From Paraburkholderia sp. BL9I2N2 (GTDB lineage: Bacteria; Pseudomonadota; Gammaproteobacteria; Burkholderiales; Burkholderiaceae): a stretch of 64,000 bases of DNA. The first letter of the stretch is position 1. Each line of letters begins with the position of its first letter. Location: positions 682,001-746,000 of the forward strand of contig NZ_SMGP01000004.1 in NCBI RefSeq assembly GCF_004339745.1, in the 5' to 3' direction. Shown here piece after piece: positions 51,817-59,520 of the stretch. A program made the position numbers and the translations under genes. The notes under the pieces are model-generated. The model saw nothing but the letters and a program-made list of their open reading frames with translations. It was not told the DNA's origin and made no database searches.

Positions 51817-53157
51817 TTAAACGCCCGAAGACGAATCTTCCTCCGCTTCGCTCAAGACAGCGTTTTGCAAGGCAATAGCGGCGCTGACGTATGCGGGCCC
51901 CTGACGCGGATCGTCGACGCTATAGCGCAGACGTCTGCCGTCCATATACACGCGGAACTGGCGGTATTTCACCAGGTAGAGCAAGCCGACGACCGCCGCC
52001 GCGAATCCCGAAGCCGCGCCTACGCCGAGCGCCCAGCGCGGGCCGAAACGGTCCGCGACCCAACCGACGACCGGCGCGCCGAGCGGCGTGCCGCCCAACG
52101 CAATCGCCAGCAGAATCGCGATCACCCGGCCGCGCATGACGGGGTCGGTGGTGAGTTGAACGAGACTGTTGGTGGACGTCGTGAAGGTTTGCGTCGACAC
52201 GCCGATTACCATGAGTGCAATGCCGAACAGCACGGAAGTCGGCATTAACGAAGCCACGGTGCAGCCCACGCCGAACACGCTCGCCGCGCCGAGCAACAGC
52301 GCCATGCGCGGTTTGGCCCGACGCGCGGCGAGCAGCGCGCCGGTCACGGAGCCGATCGCCATGGTCGAGCTCAACACGCCGTATTCGCTCGCACCCGCAT
52401 GGAATGCGGTGACCGACATCGTCGAGATGAAGATCGGGAAGTTCAGGCCGAATGTGCCGATCAGGAACAGCATCAACAGCGCGGCCTTCAGGTCGGGCCG
52501 CGTCCACACATACTTGAAGCCTTCCATGAAACTGCCGCGTGAGCGCACCGCGCGGGGCTTCAGATGCAGTTCATTCAACCGCAGCATGCGCAGCGAACCA
52601 AGCACGGCGACAAAAGACAGCCCGTTGATGAGAAACACCCAGCCGGTGCCCACCGACGCGATCAGCAGTCCCGCGACCGCCGGCCCGATCATGCGCGCGG
52701 CGTTGAACGAGGTGGAATTCAGGCCGACCGCGTTCGACAGATCGTCCTCGCCGACCAGATCCGATACGAAGGTCTGGCGTGCCGGCGAGTCGAACGCGGT
52801 GACGCAGCCGAGCAGTCCCGCGAACACATAGACGTGCCACAACTGCACGAGCCCGGTGACGGTGAGAATGCCGAGGCCCAGTGCGCAAGTACCCATGGCT
52901 GCCTGCGTGGCGAACAGCAGTTTGCGACGGTCGAAGTGATCGGCCGCATAACCGGTGAGCGGCAACAGCAGCATTTGCGGGCCGAACTGGAGCGACATGA
53001 CGATCCCCACGGAGGTCGCATTGTGACGCGTGAGTTCCGTGAGAACGAGCCAGTCCTGCGCCGTGCGCTGCATCCACGTACCGATGTTGGAGACGATCGC
53101 GCCGCTCGCCCAGACCCGGTAATTGAAATTGCGCAGCGAACGGAACGTGCCTTTCAC
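51817..53157 (-). CDS. MFS exporter (EntS-like group)
   Basis: 446-residue twelve-helix permease of the DHA3/EntS-like MFS group, usually drug or siderophore exporters. 'TFRSLRNFNYRVWASGAIVSNIGTWMQRTAQDWLVL' is the typical N-terminus; 'LPLTGYAADHFDRRKLLFATQ' is the helix 2-3 motif; 'SDLVGEDDLSNAVGLNSTSFNAARMIGPAVAGLLI' is strongly family-like. The long frame to 53325 would extend through the end of the isochorismatase-like gene and has a basic, low-quality N-terminus, so I choose a GTG at 53157 (VKGTFRSLRN). The true start is uncertain. It follows MarR and isochorismatase-like genes on the same strand. The tail is 'YVSAAIALQNAVLSEAEEDSS'. Confidence 0.86.
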   Translation of the reverse strand: MKGTFRSLRNFNYRVWASGAIVSNIGTWMQRTAQDWLVLTELTRHNATSVGIVMSLQFGPQMLLLPLTGYAADHFDRRKLLFATQAAMGTCALGLGILTVTGLVQLWHVYVFAGLLGCVTAFDSPARQTFVSDLVGEDDLSNAVGLNSTSFNAARMIGPAVAGLLIASVGTGWVFLINGLSFVAVLGSLRMLRLNELHLKPRAVRSRGSFMEGFKYVWTRPDLKAALLMLFLIGTFGLNFPIFISTMSVTAFHAGASEYGVLSSTMAIGSVTGALLAARRAKPRMALLLGAASVFGVGCTVASLMPTSVLFGIALMVIGVSTQTFTTSTNSLVQLTTDPVMRGRVIAILLAIALGGTPLGAPVVGWVADRFGPRWALGVGAASGFAAAVVGLLYLVKYRQFRVYMDGRRLRYSVDDPRQGPAYVSAAIALQNAVLSEAEEDSSSGV

Positions 53158-53221
53158 CGGGCTGTTTCCATGTGCGGGGTTAGGCCGGCGCGCAGACTTC
53201 CAGCTGTGATCGAACCCGGCA

Positions 53222-53785
53222 TCATGCGCGCGAGCGCTCGAGCAACTCGAGGACTTCCTGGGTCGTGCCGGTTTCGCCGAGACGCGGAAAGATGCGCGTG
53301 ATGCTGTTGGTGTGAGCGTCCGCATTGAGATCGGTCATGGCGTCGACGACGAGCGTGACGTTAAAGCCGAGTTCGTTGGCGTAGCGCGCGGTGGATTCGA
53401 CACCGATGCTGGTGGCCACGCCTACGAGCACCACTTGCGTAACGTCTTGCTCGCGCAGATAGGCTTCGAGATCGGTGTTCGTGAACGCGCCCCAGGTGCG
53501 CTTGGTGACCCGATGATCCGACGGCTGCGCGTTGAGTTCAGGCACGAGGTCCGCGAAACCGGCCGGAAAGTCGCCGGCATGGCGCGCCTGTTCCGCGCGG
53601 CCCGGCGCGCCGCCGGTCACGTTGACGAGCACCACGGGCAGGCCGTGGCGGCGAAACGCGTCGGCGATGGCGGCCGAGCGCTTGACGACGTCGCCAGTGG
53701 GATGCGCGGTGGGCAGCGCGACAATGCCTTGTTGCAAATCGACGACGATGAGTGCGGTCTTTGCGTCGAGCGTAGTGAATGCCAT
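53222..53785 (-). CDS. Isochorismatase-like hydrolase lacking the usual Cys
   Basis: 187-residue alpha/beta hydrolase of the isochorismatase superfamily. The Asp of 'TALIVVDLQQGIVALP' and the Lys of 'HRVTKRTWGAFTNTDLEAYL' are present. The third member of the triad, normally Cys in 'T-x-x-C-V-E-S-T', is Gly: 'VGVATSIGVESTARYANELGF'. True isochorismatases such as EntB also have Gly here, while nicotinamidases and N-carbamoyl hydrolases have Cys. This points to an isochorismatase-type ether cleavage or a non-hydrolytic role. It lies 16 bp after the MarR gene and 64 bp before the MFS start, so MarR-hydrolase-MFS form one operon. Confidence 0.87.
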   Translation of the reverse strand: MAFTTLDAKTALIVVDLQQGIVALPTAHPTGDVVKRSAAIADAFRRHGLPVVLVNVTGGAPGRAEQARHAGDFPAGFADLVPELNAQPSDHRVTKRTWGAFTNTDLEAYLREQDVTQVVLVGVATSIGVESTARYANELGFNVTLVVDAMTDLNADAHTNSITRIFPRLGETGTTQEVLELLERSRA

Positions 53786-53801
53786 GAATTGCTCCTGAGA
53801 G

Positions 53802-54254
53802 TTACGAGTCGATGAGGCGTTTGAGTAAGTCGACGCCGGTAGCGAGTTGTCGTTGCTCGGCCGCCGAGAAGCGCGTCTGGATGGTGCGAAACAGCCAGTC
53901 TTCGCGCGCCGCGCGGCTTGCCTTGATCTTCTTGCGAAAGGCGGGTGTGAGGGAGAGGACCGTTTGCCGCCCGTCGTTCGGATCGGGCGCGCCGCTGACG
54001 AGGCCGGCGGCTTTCAGAACCGAAAGCGTTTCGCCCATGGATTGCGGACGCATGCCGTGAGCACGCGCGAGCGCGGTGACCGTTGCCGGACCTTCGCGCT
54101 CCAGCAAGCCGAGGACCTGCACCTGTGAAGGAGTGAAATCGCCCAGATGCGACTCTTCGCGCAAGCGGCGGCGCAGTTTGCCGACCAGCACGCGCAGGTC
54201 TTCCGCGATGGCGTGCAGGGTTTCGGTATCGGCCGGTAAATCGCTCTTGCTCAT
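53802..54254 (-). CDS. MarR family regulator
   Basis: 150-residue MarR regulator. Features are 'LHAIAEDLRVLVGKLRRRLREE', the HTH 'FTPSQVQVLGLLEREGPATVTALARAHGMRPQSMGETLSVLKAAGLV', and the wing 'DPNDGRQTVLSLTPAFRKKI'. The C-terminal helix 'QTRFSAAEQRQLATGVDLLKRLIDS' closes the dimer interface. It is first in a leftward operon with the isochorismatase-like and MFS genes, and 15-41 bp upstream of its ATG there are tandem GAAGGTTACC repeats likely used for autorepression. The effector may be a phenolic or toxic small molecule, as usual in the family. Confidence 0.92.
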   Translation of the reverse strand: MSKSDLPADTETLHAIAEDLRVLVGKLRRRLREESHLGDFTPSQVQVLGLLEREGPATVTALARAHGMRPQSMGETLSVLKAAGLVSGAPDPNDGRQTVLSLTPAFRKKIKASRAAREDWLFRTIQTRFSAAEQRQLATGVDLLKRLIDS

Positions 54255-54268
54255 GCCATGACAGATGT

Positions 54269-54295
54269 GAAGGTTACCTGCGAAGGTTACCTTCG
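54269..54295. promoter_or_regulatory. Tandem GAAGGTTACC repeats and dyad, likely MarR operator
   Basis: GAAGGTTACC occurs at 54269-54278 and again at 54282-54291, 13 bases apart. The second copy is the left arm of the 15-base dyad CGAAGGTTACCTTCG (54281-54295, symmetric about its centre base). The site begins 15 bases upstream of the marR ATG, fitting autorepression. Direct binding is inference. Confidence 0.65.
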
Positions 54296-54473
54296 TATCT
54301 GGTTGAAGTCAAGGTGAGGGGGGCGTGGGGAGAATGAAAGGAGGGCGAGGCGTGCGCCGTCGGAGGCGGTATCAGGCTGCAAAGTCAGTTGTGCTCTTTG
54401 CGAAGACACGTTCGTATCTGGCGTCCGCATCGACCGAGTCATGTGCGAAGGGGCAGTGTTATGTATCTCGTCC

Positions 54474-54507
54474 TTGCTTTCTCGATTTGTTTAACTATAG
54501 TGTTAAA
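54474..54507 (+). promoter_or_regulatory. Promoter with overlapping TTTAAC-N6-GTTAAA dyad
   Basis: TTGCTT (54474-54479) and TATAGT (54496-54501), separated by 16 bases, form a good sigma-70-type promoter for the VOC-arsR-SRPBCC operon. The -10 hexamer is exactly the six-base centre of the inverted repeat TTTAAC (54490-54495) / GTTAAA (54502-54507). This is a typical arrangement for an ArsR-type repressor, and the second gene of the operon encodes one. Confidence 0.72.
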
Positions 54508-54540
54508 TATCAACCGCCAGGTTTACAAAAGGAGACAATC

Positions 54541-55002
54541 ATGAGCGAGCCGCTGCATCGTCCTTCGCTGGGATCCGCGGTGTACTACAAAGACCCGTTT
54601 GCAGCGCTCGACTGGCTCGAGCGGGCGTTCGGTTTCGAGCGCCAGATGGTCATCACGGACAACGACGGCCAGTTAGGCCACTCGGAAATGCGTTTCGGCG
54701 ACAGCTACCTGATGGTCTGCCGCGAATGGTCGGAAAACGCGGCCAGTCCGGCGTCGATCGGCGGCAAGAACACGCAGTCGGTGCACGTGCAATTGCGTGA
54801 CGGCATCGACGAGCATTGCGCCCGCGCGCGTGCCGCGGGCGCCGTGATTACGCGCGAACCGGAGGATCAGTTTTACGGCGACCGTGTCTACGCCGCCCGC
54901 GATCCGGAAGGGCACGTGTGGAGCTTCGGCCAGACGGTTCGCACCGTGTCGCGCGAGGAAGCCGAGCGCGTCAGCGGTCTGAAGATCGAAGGATGGGTGT
55001 AA
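54541..55002 (+). CDS. VOC (glyoxalase/bleomycin-resistance fold) protein
   Basis: 153-residue protein with AAGGAG six to seven bases before the ATG. It has one VOC module pair: 'SAVYYKDPFAALDWLERAFGFERQMVITDNDGQLGHSEMRFGDSYLMV' in the first half and 'VHVQLRDGIDEHCARARAAGAVITREPEDQFYGDRVYAARDPEGHVWSFGQTV' in the second. The second half has 'Y-G-D-R-x-Y-x-x-x-D-P-E-G-H-x-W', the common metal-site strand. This PhnB-like subgroup is often encoded with ArsR and SRPBCC genes, as here. Enzymatic reaction and substrate are unknown. An upstream in-frame extension to 54325 is basic and not part of the fold. Confidence 0.88.
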   Translation: MSEPLHRPSLGSAVYYKDPFAALDWLERAFGFERQMVITDNDGQLGHSEMRFGDSYLMVCREWSENAASPASIGGKNTQSVHVQLRDGIDEHCARARAAGAVITREPEDQFYGDRVYAARDPEGHVWSFGQTVRTVSREEAERVSGLKIEGWV

Positions 55003-55005
55003 CGC

Positions 55006-55344
55006 ATGGCCCTGCCTGCGAGCGCCTCGCTCGACCGCACGCTGGCCGCGCTAGCCGATCCGAACCGGCGGCAGGTGGTCGATCTGCTCAGCCGTCAGCC
55101 GATGCGCGCCGGCGAACTCGCGCAAGCCACCGGCCTGTCGCCTCAAGCGATGAGCCGGCACTTGCGTGTGCTGCGCTCGAGCCAGTTGATCGAAGAGTCG
55201 CATGACGGTGTCGATGCGCGCGTGCGCCTTTACGTGCTGCGCTCGACGCCGATGGCCGAGTTAAAGGCGTGGCTCGAACAGACCGAGGCCATGTGGGCCG
55301 GGCAATTGCTGTCGTTCAAAGCGCATCTGGAGGCACAGGGATGA
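55006..55344 (+). CDS. ArsR-family winged-helix regulator
   Basis: 112-residue ArsR/SmtB-type repressor. The HTH is 'LDRTLAALADPNRRQVVDLLSRQPMRAGELAQATGLSPQAMSRHLRVLRSSQLIEES' followed by the wing 'DARVRLYVLRSTPM' and a C-terminal helix 'ELKAWLEQTEAMWAGQLLSFKAHLE'. It has no cysteine pair and no obvious metal-binding site, like the non-metal ArsR group paired with SRPBCC proteins. It begins 3 bp after the VOC stop and its stop overlaps the SRPBCC start (ATGA). It probably represses the operon at the TTTAAC-N6-GTTAAA dyad. Confidence 0.92.
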   Translation: MALPASASLDRTLAALADPNRRQVVDLLSRQPMRAGELAQATGLSPQAMSRHLRVLRSSQLIEESHDGVDARVRLYVLRSTPMAELKAWLEQTEAMWAGQLLSFKAHLEAQG

Positions 55345-55838
55345 GTTCGCGCGTGCAGGTGTCGTTGCGCGTGGCCGCCTCGCCGCAACGCGCGTTCGAC
55401 GTTTTCACGCGCGAGATCGGCGCATGGTGGCGGCCCAATCAGCTCTTTCAGTTCACGCCGCAGAGCGCCGGCGTGTTGTCGTTCGAACCTGCTGAGCAAG
55501 CGGGCGGTCAGGGGCGCCTGATCGAGACGCAGGCGGACGGCAGCGTCTTCGAGATTGGCCGCATCACGGTCTGGGAGCCGGGCGAGCGCCTCGCGTTCGG
55601 CTGGCGTCAGGCCAGTTTCAGCGACGCGCAGCACACGCACGTCGAGGTTCGTTTCGAAGCGGTGGGCGCCGAAACACGAGTGACCGTTGAACATCGCGGC
55701 TGGGATACCGTGCCGCAAGAGCATGTGGCGCGCCATCACTTTCCCGATCGCGTGTTTCTGCTGCGGCACGGCGAATGGTGGCAAGCGTTACTGGCTTCAC
55801 TGCGAACGGCTGTACAGGCGTCCGGACCGACTGGCTGA
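55341..55838 (+). CDS. SRPBCC/AHSA1-type START-like protein
   Basis: 165-residue protein with the helix-grip fold of the SRPBCC superfamily (AHSA1-like). It starts MSSRVQVSLRVAASPQRAFDVFTREIGAWW, the common N-terminal strand and helix, and has 'GGQGRLIETQADGSVFEIGRITVWEPGERLAFGWRQ', 'HTHVEVRFEAVGAETRVTVEHRGWD' and a long C-terminal helix 'GEWWQALLASLRTAV'. The fold binds hydrophobic ligands or acts on proteins; the substrate is unknown. Its start overlaps the arsR stop, so the two are made together. The trio VOC-ArsR-SRPBCC is a frequent bacterial unit without a settled role. Confidence 0.9.
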   Translation: MSSRVQVSLRVAASPQRAFDVFTREIGAWWRPNQLFQFTPQSAGVLSFEPAEQAGGQGRLIETQADGSVFEIGRITVWEPGERLAFGWRQASFSDAQHTHVEVRFEAVGAETRVTVEHRGWDTVPQEHVARHHFPDRVFLLRHGEWWQALLASLRTAVQASGPTG

Positions 55839-55867
55839 GCGCTCGGGCGTTCCAGCGACGCAAAGCC

Positions 55868-56479
55868 TCAGCGCGTGGCGATCGCGGCCGCGACGCCCGC
55901 CATCACCGTCGCGCTGGCGCGGTTGGCGATCTTCACGGCGCGCCGCGTGGTGAGCAGCTTGCGCGCTCGCGTGGCGAGCAGCGCCCAGCCGAAGTCGACG
56001 GCCATCAGCACGATCAGCATGGTGAGCGTGAGTTCGAACCACGCGACGGTGCCGATGCGCGACACGTCGATGATGGTCGGCAACAGCGCGAGGTAGAACA
56101 TCATGATCTTCGGATTGCCGAGCGTGACGAGCAGACCCGCCACGAACATGCGCCACGGCGAGCGGGCGCTCGGCAATTCGCTGCCTTGCACATCGGCCGG
56201 CGCGCGCCACATCTTCCAGGCGAGAAACAGCAGATACGCCACGCCGATGAATTTGAGCACCACGAACACCATGCCGAAGCTGCGCGCAATCACTGCAAGT
56301 CCGGCCACCGCGCAGGTGAGCCAGAGCGCCTCGCCGATCCACATGGCGGCGAGAAAGGGCAGCACGTCGCGAAAGCCGTTGGTCAGCACGCGCGCGACCA
56401 ACGCGGCGATACTCGGTCCCGGCGTGCCGGCCGCGACGATCAGCGCGAGGGCGAAAACGAGCAAGGCGGTTAGCGTCAT
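55868..56479 (-). CDS. LysE/RhtB family amino-acid exporter
   Basis: 203-residue inner-membrane exporter with six hydrophobic helices. The start MTLTALLVFALALIVAAGTPGPSIAALVAR at 56479 includes the conserved P-G-P of helix 1-2; later 'FIGVAYLLFLAWKMWRAP' and 'FVAGLLVTLGNPKIMMFYLALLPTII' carry the G-x-x-Y-L and N-P-K signature of the family. It may export threonine, homoserine or other amino acids; substrate not readable. Same strand as the DedA gene (17 bp after it ends), suggesting co-transcription. Confidence 0.9.
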   Translation of the reverse strand: MTLTALLVFALALIVAAGTPGPSIAALVARVLTNGFRDVLPFLAAMWIGEALWLTCAVAGLAVIARSFGMVFVVLKFIGVAYLLFLAWKMWRAPADVQGSELPSARSPWRMFVAGLLVTLGNPKIMMFYLALLPTIIDVSRIGTVAWFELTLTMLIVLMAVDFGWALLATRARKLLTTRRAVKIANRASATVMAGVAAAIATR

Positions 56480-56496
56480 GACGATCTCCACGAATT

Positions 56497-57144
56497 TCAG
56501 TGCGCGCGCAAGCGCCGGTTGACGAAGCGCCACACTCCGCTCACGAGCAGCGAGCCGACGCCGAGCGCGACGCCCAGCAGCACGATCGAACTCATATGAT
56601 CGCGTACCAGCGGCACATTGCCGAACAGATAGCCGGCCGCCACCAGCGATACGATCCACAGCGCCGCGCCCGCCGTGACGAACGACACGAAACGCGCGAA
56701 CGTCATGCGAGAAACGCCCGCGACGAACGGCGCGAAGGTACGCACCACCGCAATGAACGGTGACAGCAGGAAGGTCAGTCCGCCGCGTGCTTCGTAAAAC
56801 GCATGCGCCTTGCGCAGCGCGTTCTTGTCGAGCCAGCGATAGTCGGCGGTATAGACTTTCTCGCCGATCGCGCGCCCGATCGCATAGTCGACGATGCTGC
56901 CCGCCACCGTCGCGGCGAACAGCACCGGAACCACGAGCCAGACGTTCAGCGCGCCGGTGGCCGCGAGACCGCCGCAAATGAAGATCAGCGGATCGCCGGG
57001 CAGGAAGAATAGCGGCAGGAAGCCAATTTCGACGAACACGACGAGAAACAGCATCGCGTAGACGGCGGTGCCGTATTGCACGATCAGGCCGCTCAGGTGC
57101 TGGTCGAAGTGCAGGGCGACCTGCAGCACATGCATCAGATCCAT
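56497..57144 (-). CDS. DedA family membrane protein
   Basis: 215-residue inner-membrane protein of the DedA family, now linked to flipping of undecaprenyl phosphate and other lipids, and to membrane energetics and drug tolerance. Signatures are 'VVFVEIGFLPLFFLPGDPLIFICGGLA' (E-x-G-x-x-x-x-x-P-G-D), 'AATVAGSIVDYAIGRAIG' (the G-x-x-x-G-Y-x-x-G-x-x-x-G-like segment) and 'FIAVVRTFAPFVAGVSRM' (F-x-R-x-x-P-x-x-A-G). Length is normal. Start MDLMHVLQVALHFDQHLSG at 57144. It is followed by the LysE-type gene on the same strand. Confidence 0.92.
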   Translation of the reverse strand: MDLMHVLQVALHFDQHLSGLIVQYGTAVYAMLFLVVFVEIGFLPLFFLPGDPLIFICGGLAATGALNVWLVVPVLFAATVAGSIVDYAIGRAIGEKVYTADYRWLDKNALRKAHAFYEARGGLTFLLSPFIAVVRTFAPFVAGVSRMTFARFVSFVTAGAALWIVSLVAAGYLFGNVPLVRDHMSSIVLLGVALGVGSLLVSGVWRFVNRRLRAH

Positions 57145-57282
57145 CTTGGGTCGAAGGGAAATTCAGATCTTCAGGAGTTTAGTCCCGCAGCGGCGCGCTG
57201 ACTTGTCTATTTCTCGGAGGTGATGTCAATATCGGTGCGTGTCGTCGAGAATAACCACCACTACACACCTGCGAAAACGCCC

Positions 57283-57810
57283 ATGCAACACGCCACCGCT
57301 GTCACCTTCCGCTTTGCCGGGCCGCACGATGCGAACGCCATCCGCACGATCGAATTCGAAGCGGGGCAGCGCTTCCTCAGCGTCGATATGGCGGGCATCG
57401 CGGATGCGCCGCCGATGGACCTGGAGCTCGTCGAGCGCAAGATCGCGGCGCGGGAGATCATCGTTGCCGTGGCTGCCGATGCGACGTGTGCCGGTTTCGT
57501 GATGTTCGAGCCGCAGCCCACGCGCATCTACGTGCAGGAACTCGATGTGCTCACCTCGCACACGGGGCAGCGCATCGGCGCGGCGCTGATCGAGCAGGTC
57601 GCGCAAATTGCGCGCGCGCAACGACTCACGCAACTGATTCTGTCGACGTTTCGCGAGGTGCCGTGGAATGCGCCGTATTATCGGCGGCTCGGGTTTCGCG
57701 ATATCGAAGAAGCCGAACTCGACGCGGCATTGATCGCGCGGCGCGACGCGCATATCGCGCGAGGACTCGACGAATCGAAGAGGGTGTTCATGCGGCGTGA
57801 TCTTGCGTGA
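57283..57810 (+). CDS. GNAT family N-acetyltransferase
   Basis: 175-residue acetyltransferase. I choose the ATG at 57283 (MQHATAVTFRFAGPHDANAIRTIEFEAGQRF); an ATG at 57220 would add 21 histidine-rich, non-conserved residues. GNAT features are 'IYVQELDVLTSHTGQRIGAALIEQVAQIARAQRLTQLIL', containing the acetyl-CoA binding G-x-x-x-G/A region (here G-Q-R-I-G-A), and 'VPWNAPYYRRLGFRDIEEAEL', the motif B Tyr-x-x-x-G-F. The acceptor amine is unknown. It is divergent from the dedA gene and ends before a bidirectional hairpin terminator. Confidence 0.9.
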   Translation: MQHATAVTFRFAGPHDANAIRTIEFEAGQRFLSVDMAGIADAPPMDLELVERKIAAREIIVAVAADATCAGFVMFEPQPTRIYVQELDVLTSHTGQRIGAALIEQVAQIARAQRLTQLILSTFREVPWNAPYYRRLGFRDIEEAELDAALIARRDAHIARGLDESKRVFMRRDLA

Positions 57811-57839
57811 TATGCGTGTTTTTTTCAGCCATAAAAAAC

Positions 57840-57892
57840 GCGGCGGGTGTGACCGGGACATATCGTTCATGTCACACCCGCCGCGCGGTTTT
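57840..57892. terminator. Bidirectional hairpin terminator
   Basis: GCGGCGGGTGTGAC (57840-57853) pairs perfectly over 14 bp with GTCACACCCGCCGC (57871-57884), with a 17-base loop. It is flanked by AAAAAA on the left (57833-57838) and by TTTTT on the right, so it can end both the rightward GNAT transcript and the leftward OYE transcript. Confidence 0.9.
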
Positions 57893-57986
57893 TAGCGTAC
57901 TGCCGTGCATGTGCCGCTTTGACTCAGCGGCTTAACCTCCGTCGACCCCACGCATAGCTTCGCTTTTTTACAGCTTGCTGCAAGGC

Positions 57987-59048
57987 TTATTCCACGGTTT
58001 CCAGCGTCGGATAATCGATGTAGCCAGTTTCGCCGCGTGCATAGTACGTTGCCGGGTTCGGCTTGTTCAACGGCGCATTGGTGGCGAAGCGGCGCACCAG
58101 ATCCGGATTCGCGATGAACAGTTGACCCCACGCCACCGCGTCCGCTTCACCCGCGTCGAGCACCTGTTGCGCGGTTTCCTTGGTGAACTTTTCGTTCGCG
58201 ATGTACGGGCCGCCGAAGGCTTTCTTCAATTGCGGGCCGAGACGGTCGTCGCCGAGCGCTTCACGTGCGGCGATGAACGCGATCTTGCGCTTGCCGAGCT
58301 CGCGGGCCACATAGCCGAAGGTGCCCGCCGGATCGGAATCGCCCATGGCGTGCGCATCGCGACGCGGCGCGAGGTGCACGCCGACACGGTTCGCGCCCCA
58401 CACGCCGATACAGGCGTCGGTGACTTCGAGCAGCAGACGCGCGCGGTTTTCGATCGGGCCGCCGTAGGCGTCGGTACGCTTGTTGGTGCTGTCCTGCAGA
58501 AACTGGTCGAGCAGATAGCCGTTCGCGCCGTGCACTTCAACGCCGTCGAAACCGGCTGCCTTCGCGTTTGCCGCGCCTTTGCGGAAGGCTTCCACCACGC
58601 CGGCGATTTCATCGAGTTCCAGGGCGCGCGGCGTCACGTAGGGACGCTCCGGACGCACCAGGCTCACGTGGCCTTGTGCCGCGATCGCGCTCGGCGCGAC
58701 CGGCAGTTCGCCGTTCAGGAACAGCGGGTCTGAAATACGGCCGACGTGCCACAGTTGCAGAAAAATCTTGCCGCCGGCGGCGTGCACGGCGCTCGTGACG
58801 AGTTTCCATCCTTCGACCTGCTCCTGCGACCAGATGCCCGGCGTCTCGGCATAACCCACGCCCTGCGGCGTGACAGACGTCGCTTCGCTGATGATCAGGC
58901 CGGCGCTCGCGCGTTCAGCGTAGTACTTTGCCATCAGCGCATTCGGCACGCGGATTTCTTCGGCGCGTTGGCGCGTGAGCGGCGCCATGATGATGCGGTT
59001 CGGCAGCGTGATGTCACCAATTTGCAGCGGATCGAAAAGAGTCGGCAT
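57987..59048 (-). CDS. nemA: Old Yellow Enzyme alkene reductase (NemA-like)
   Basis: 353-residue FMN-dependent ene-reductase that reduces electrophilic alkenes, N-ethylmaleimide, nitrate esters and similar xenobiotics with NADPH. Features: 'MPTLFDPLQIGDITLPNRIIMAPLTRQRA', the FMN-binding N-terminus; 'LQLWHVGRIS'; 'FDGVEVHGANGYLLDQFLQDSTNKRTDAYGG', the active-site signature with H-x-x-N; and 'VAWGQLFIANPDLVRRFATNAPLNKPN' near the end. Length fits NemA/XenB (about 350-370). It lies 87 bp downstream of the ArsR gene on the same strand, so the two are likely co-transcribed and ArsR-controlled. Confidence 0.94.
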   Translation of the reverse strand: MPTLFDPLQIGDITLPNRIIMAPLTRQRAEEIRVPNALMAKYYAERASAGLIISEATSVTPQGVGYAETPGIWSQEQVEGWKLVTSAVHAAGGKIFLQLWHVGRISDPLFLNGELPVAPSAIAAQGHVSLVRPERPYVTPRALELDEIAGVVEAFRKGAANAKAAGFDGVEVHGANGYLLDQFLQDSTNKRTDAYGGPIENRARLLLEVTDACIGVWGANRVGVHLAPRRDAHAMGDSDPAGTFGYVARELGKRKIAFIAAREALGDDRLGPQLKKAFGGPYIANEKFTKETAQQVLDAGEADAVAWGQLFIANPDLVRRFATNAPLNKPNPATYYARGETGYIDYPTLETVE

Positions 59049-59135
59049 ATGAGTTCACCTTTGGCCGAGGGCGCGCGGCCCGAGCCGAAAAAAAACTGCT
59101 TGATGAAAGAAGCGCGGCACTGCGAATAACAGCGC

Positions 59136-59438
59136 CTAGAACTGCGTGTTCATGTGCTCGAGGAACGCCTGGATGACGGCCTCGTTGCGTTTGAAAAACA
59201 CCCATTGACCCACCCGCTTCGACGTGACGAGGCCCGCGCACTGCAAAGCCGCGAGGTGGGCCGACACGGTGGACTGCGACAAGCCGCAGTGTTCGTTGAT
59301 CTTGCCCGCGCACACGCCGTAATCGAGCGGCAGTTCCTGGTCGCCGAAATGCGCGTATGGCTCGCGCAGCCAGCCAAGAATCTCCCGGCGAACAGGATTG
59401 GCAAGCGCTTTGTGAATCGCGTCGATGTCGAGCGTCAT
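59136..59438 (-). CDS. ArsR-family regulator with three cysteines
   Basis: 100-residue winged-helix regulator. 'IHKALANPVRREILGWLREP' and 'GLSQSTVSAHLAALQCAGLVTSKRVGQWVFFKRNE' form the HTH and wing. Three cysteines, Cys43, Cys51 and Cys67, lie around the HTH ('VCAGKINEHCGLSQS', 'LAALQCAGL'), placed to react with electrophiles or bind a metal. Upstream there is a hairpin and an ATATCG/CGATAT dyad. It precedes the ene-reductase gene, so I infer it senses electrophiles or oxidants and relieves repression of that gene. A classical metal ArsR is the alternative. Confidence 0.9.
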   Translation of the reverse strand: MTLDIDAIHKALANPVRREILGWLREPYAHFGDQELPLDYGVCAGKINEHCGLSQSTVSAHLAALQCAGLVTSKRVGQWVFFKRNEAVIQAFLEHMNTQF

Positions 59439-59473
59439 TGGGTGGGTTTCAGGGTCATCAACAACAGCCAGTT

Positions 59474-59495
59474 GGGGGCGCCGGTTGGCGCCCCC
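59474..59495. other. 9-bp hairpin in the arsR leader
   Basis: GGGGGCGCC (59474-59482) pairs with GGCGCCCCC (59487-59495) around GGTT. It lies about 36 bases upstream of the arsR ATG (minus strand), without a T-run on either side, so it is more likely a leader structure or boundary element than an intrinsic terminator. Confidence 0.5.
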
Positions 59496-59520
59496 ACGAC
59501 TGCATCGCTACAGGACGAAT

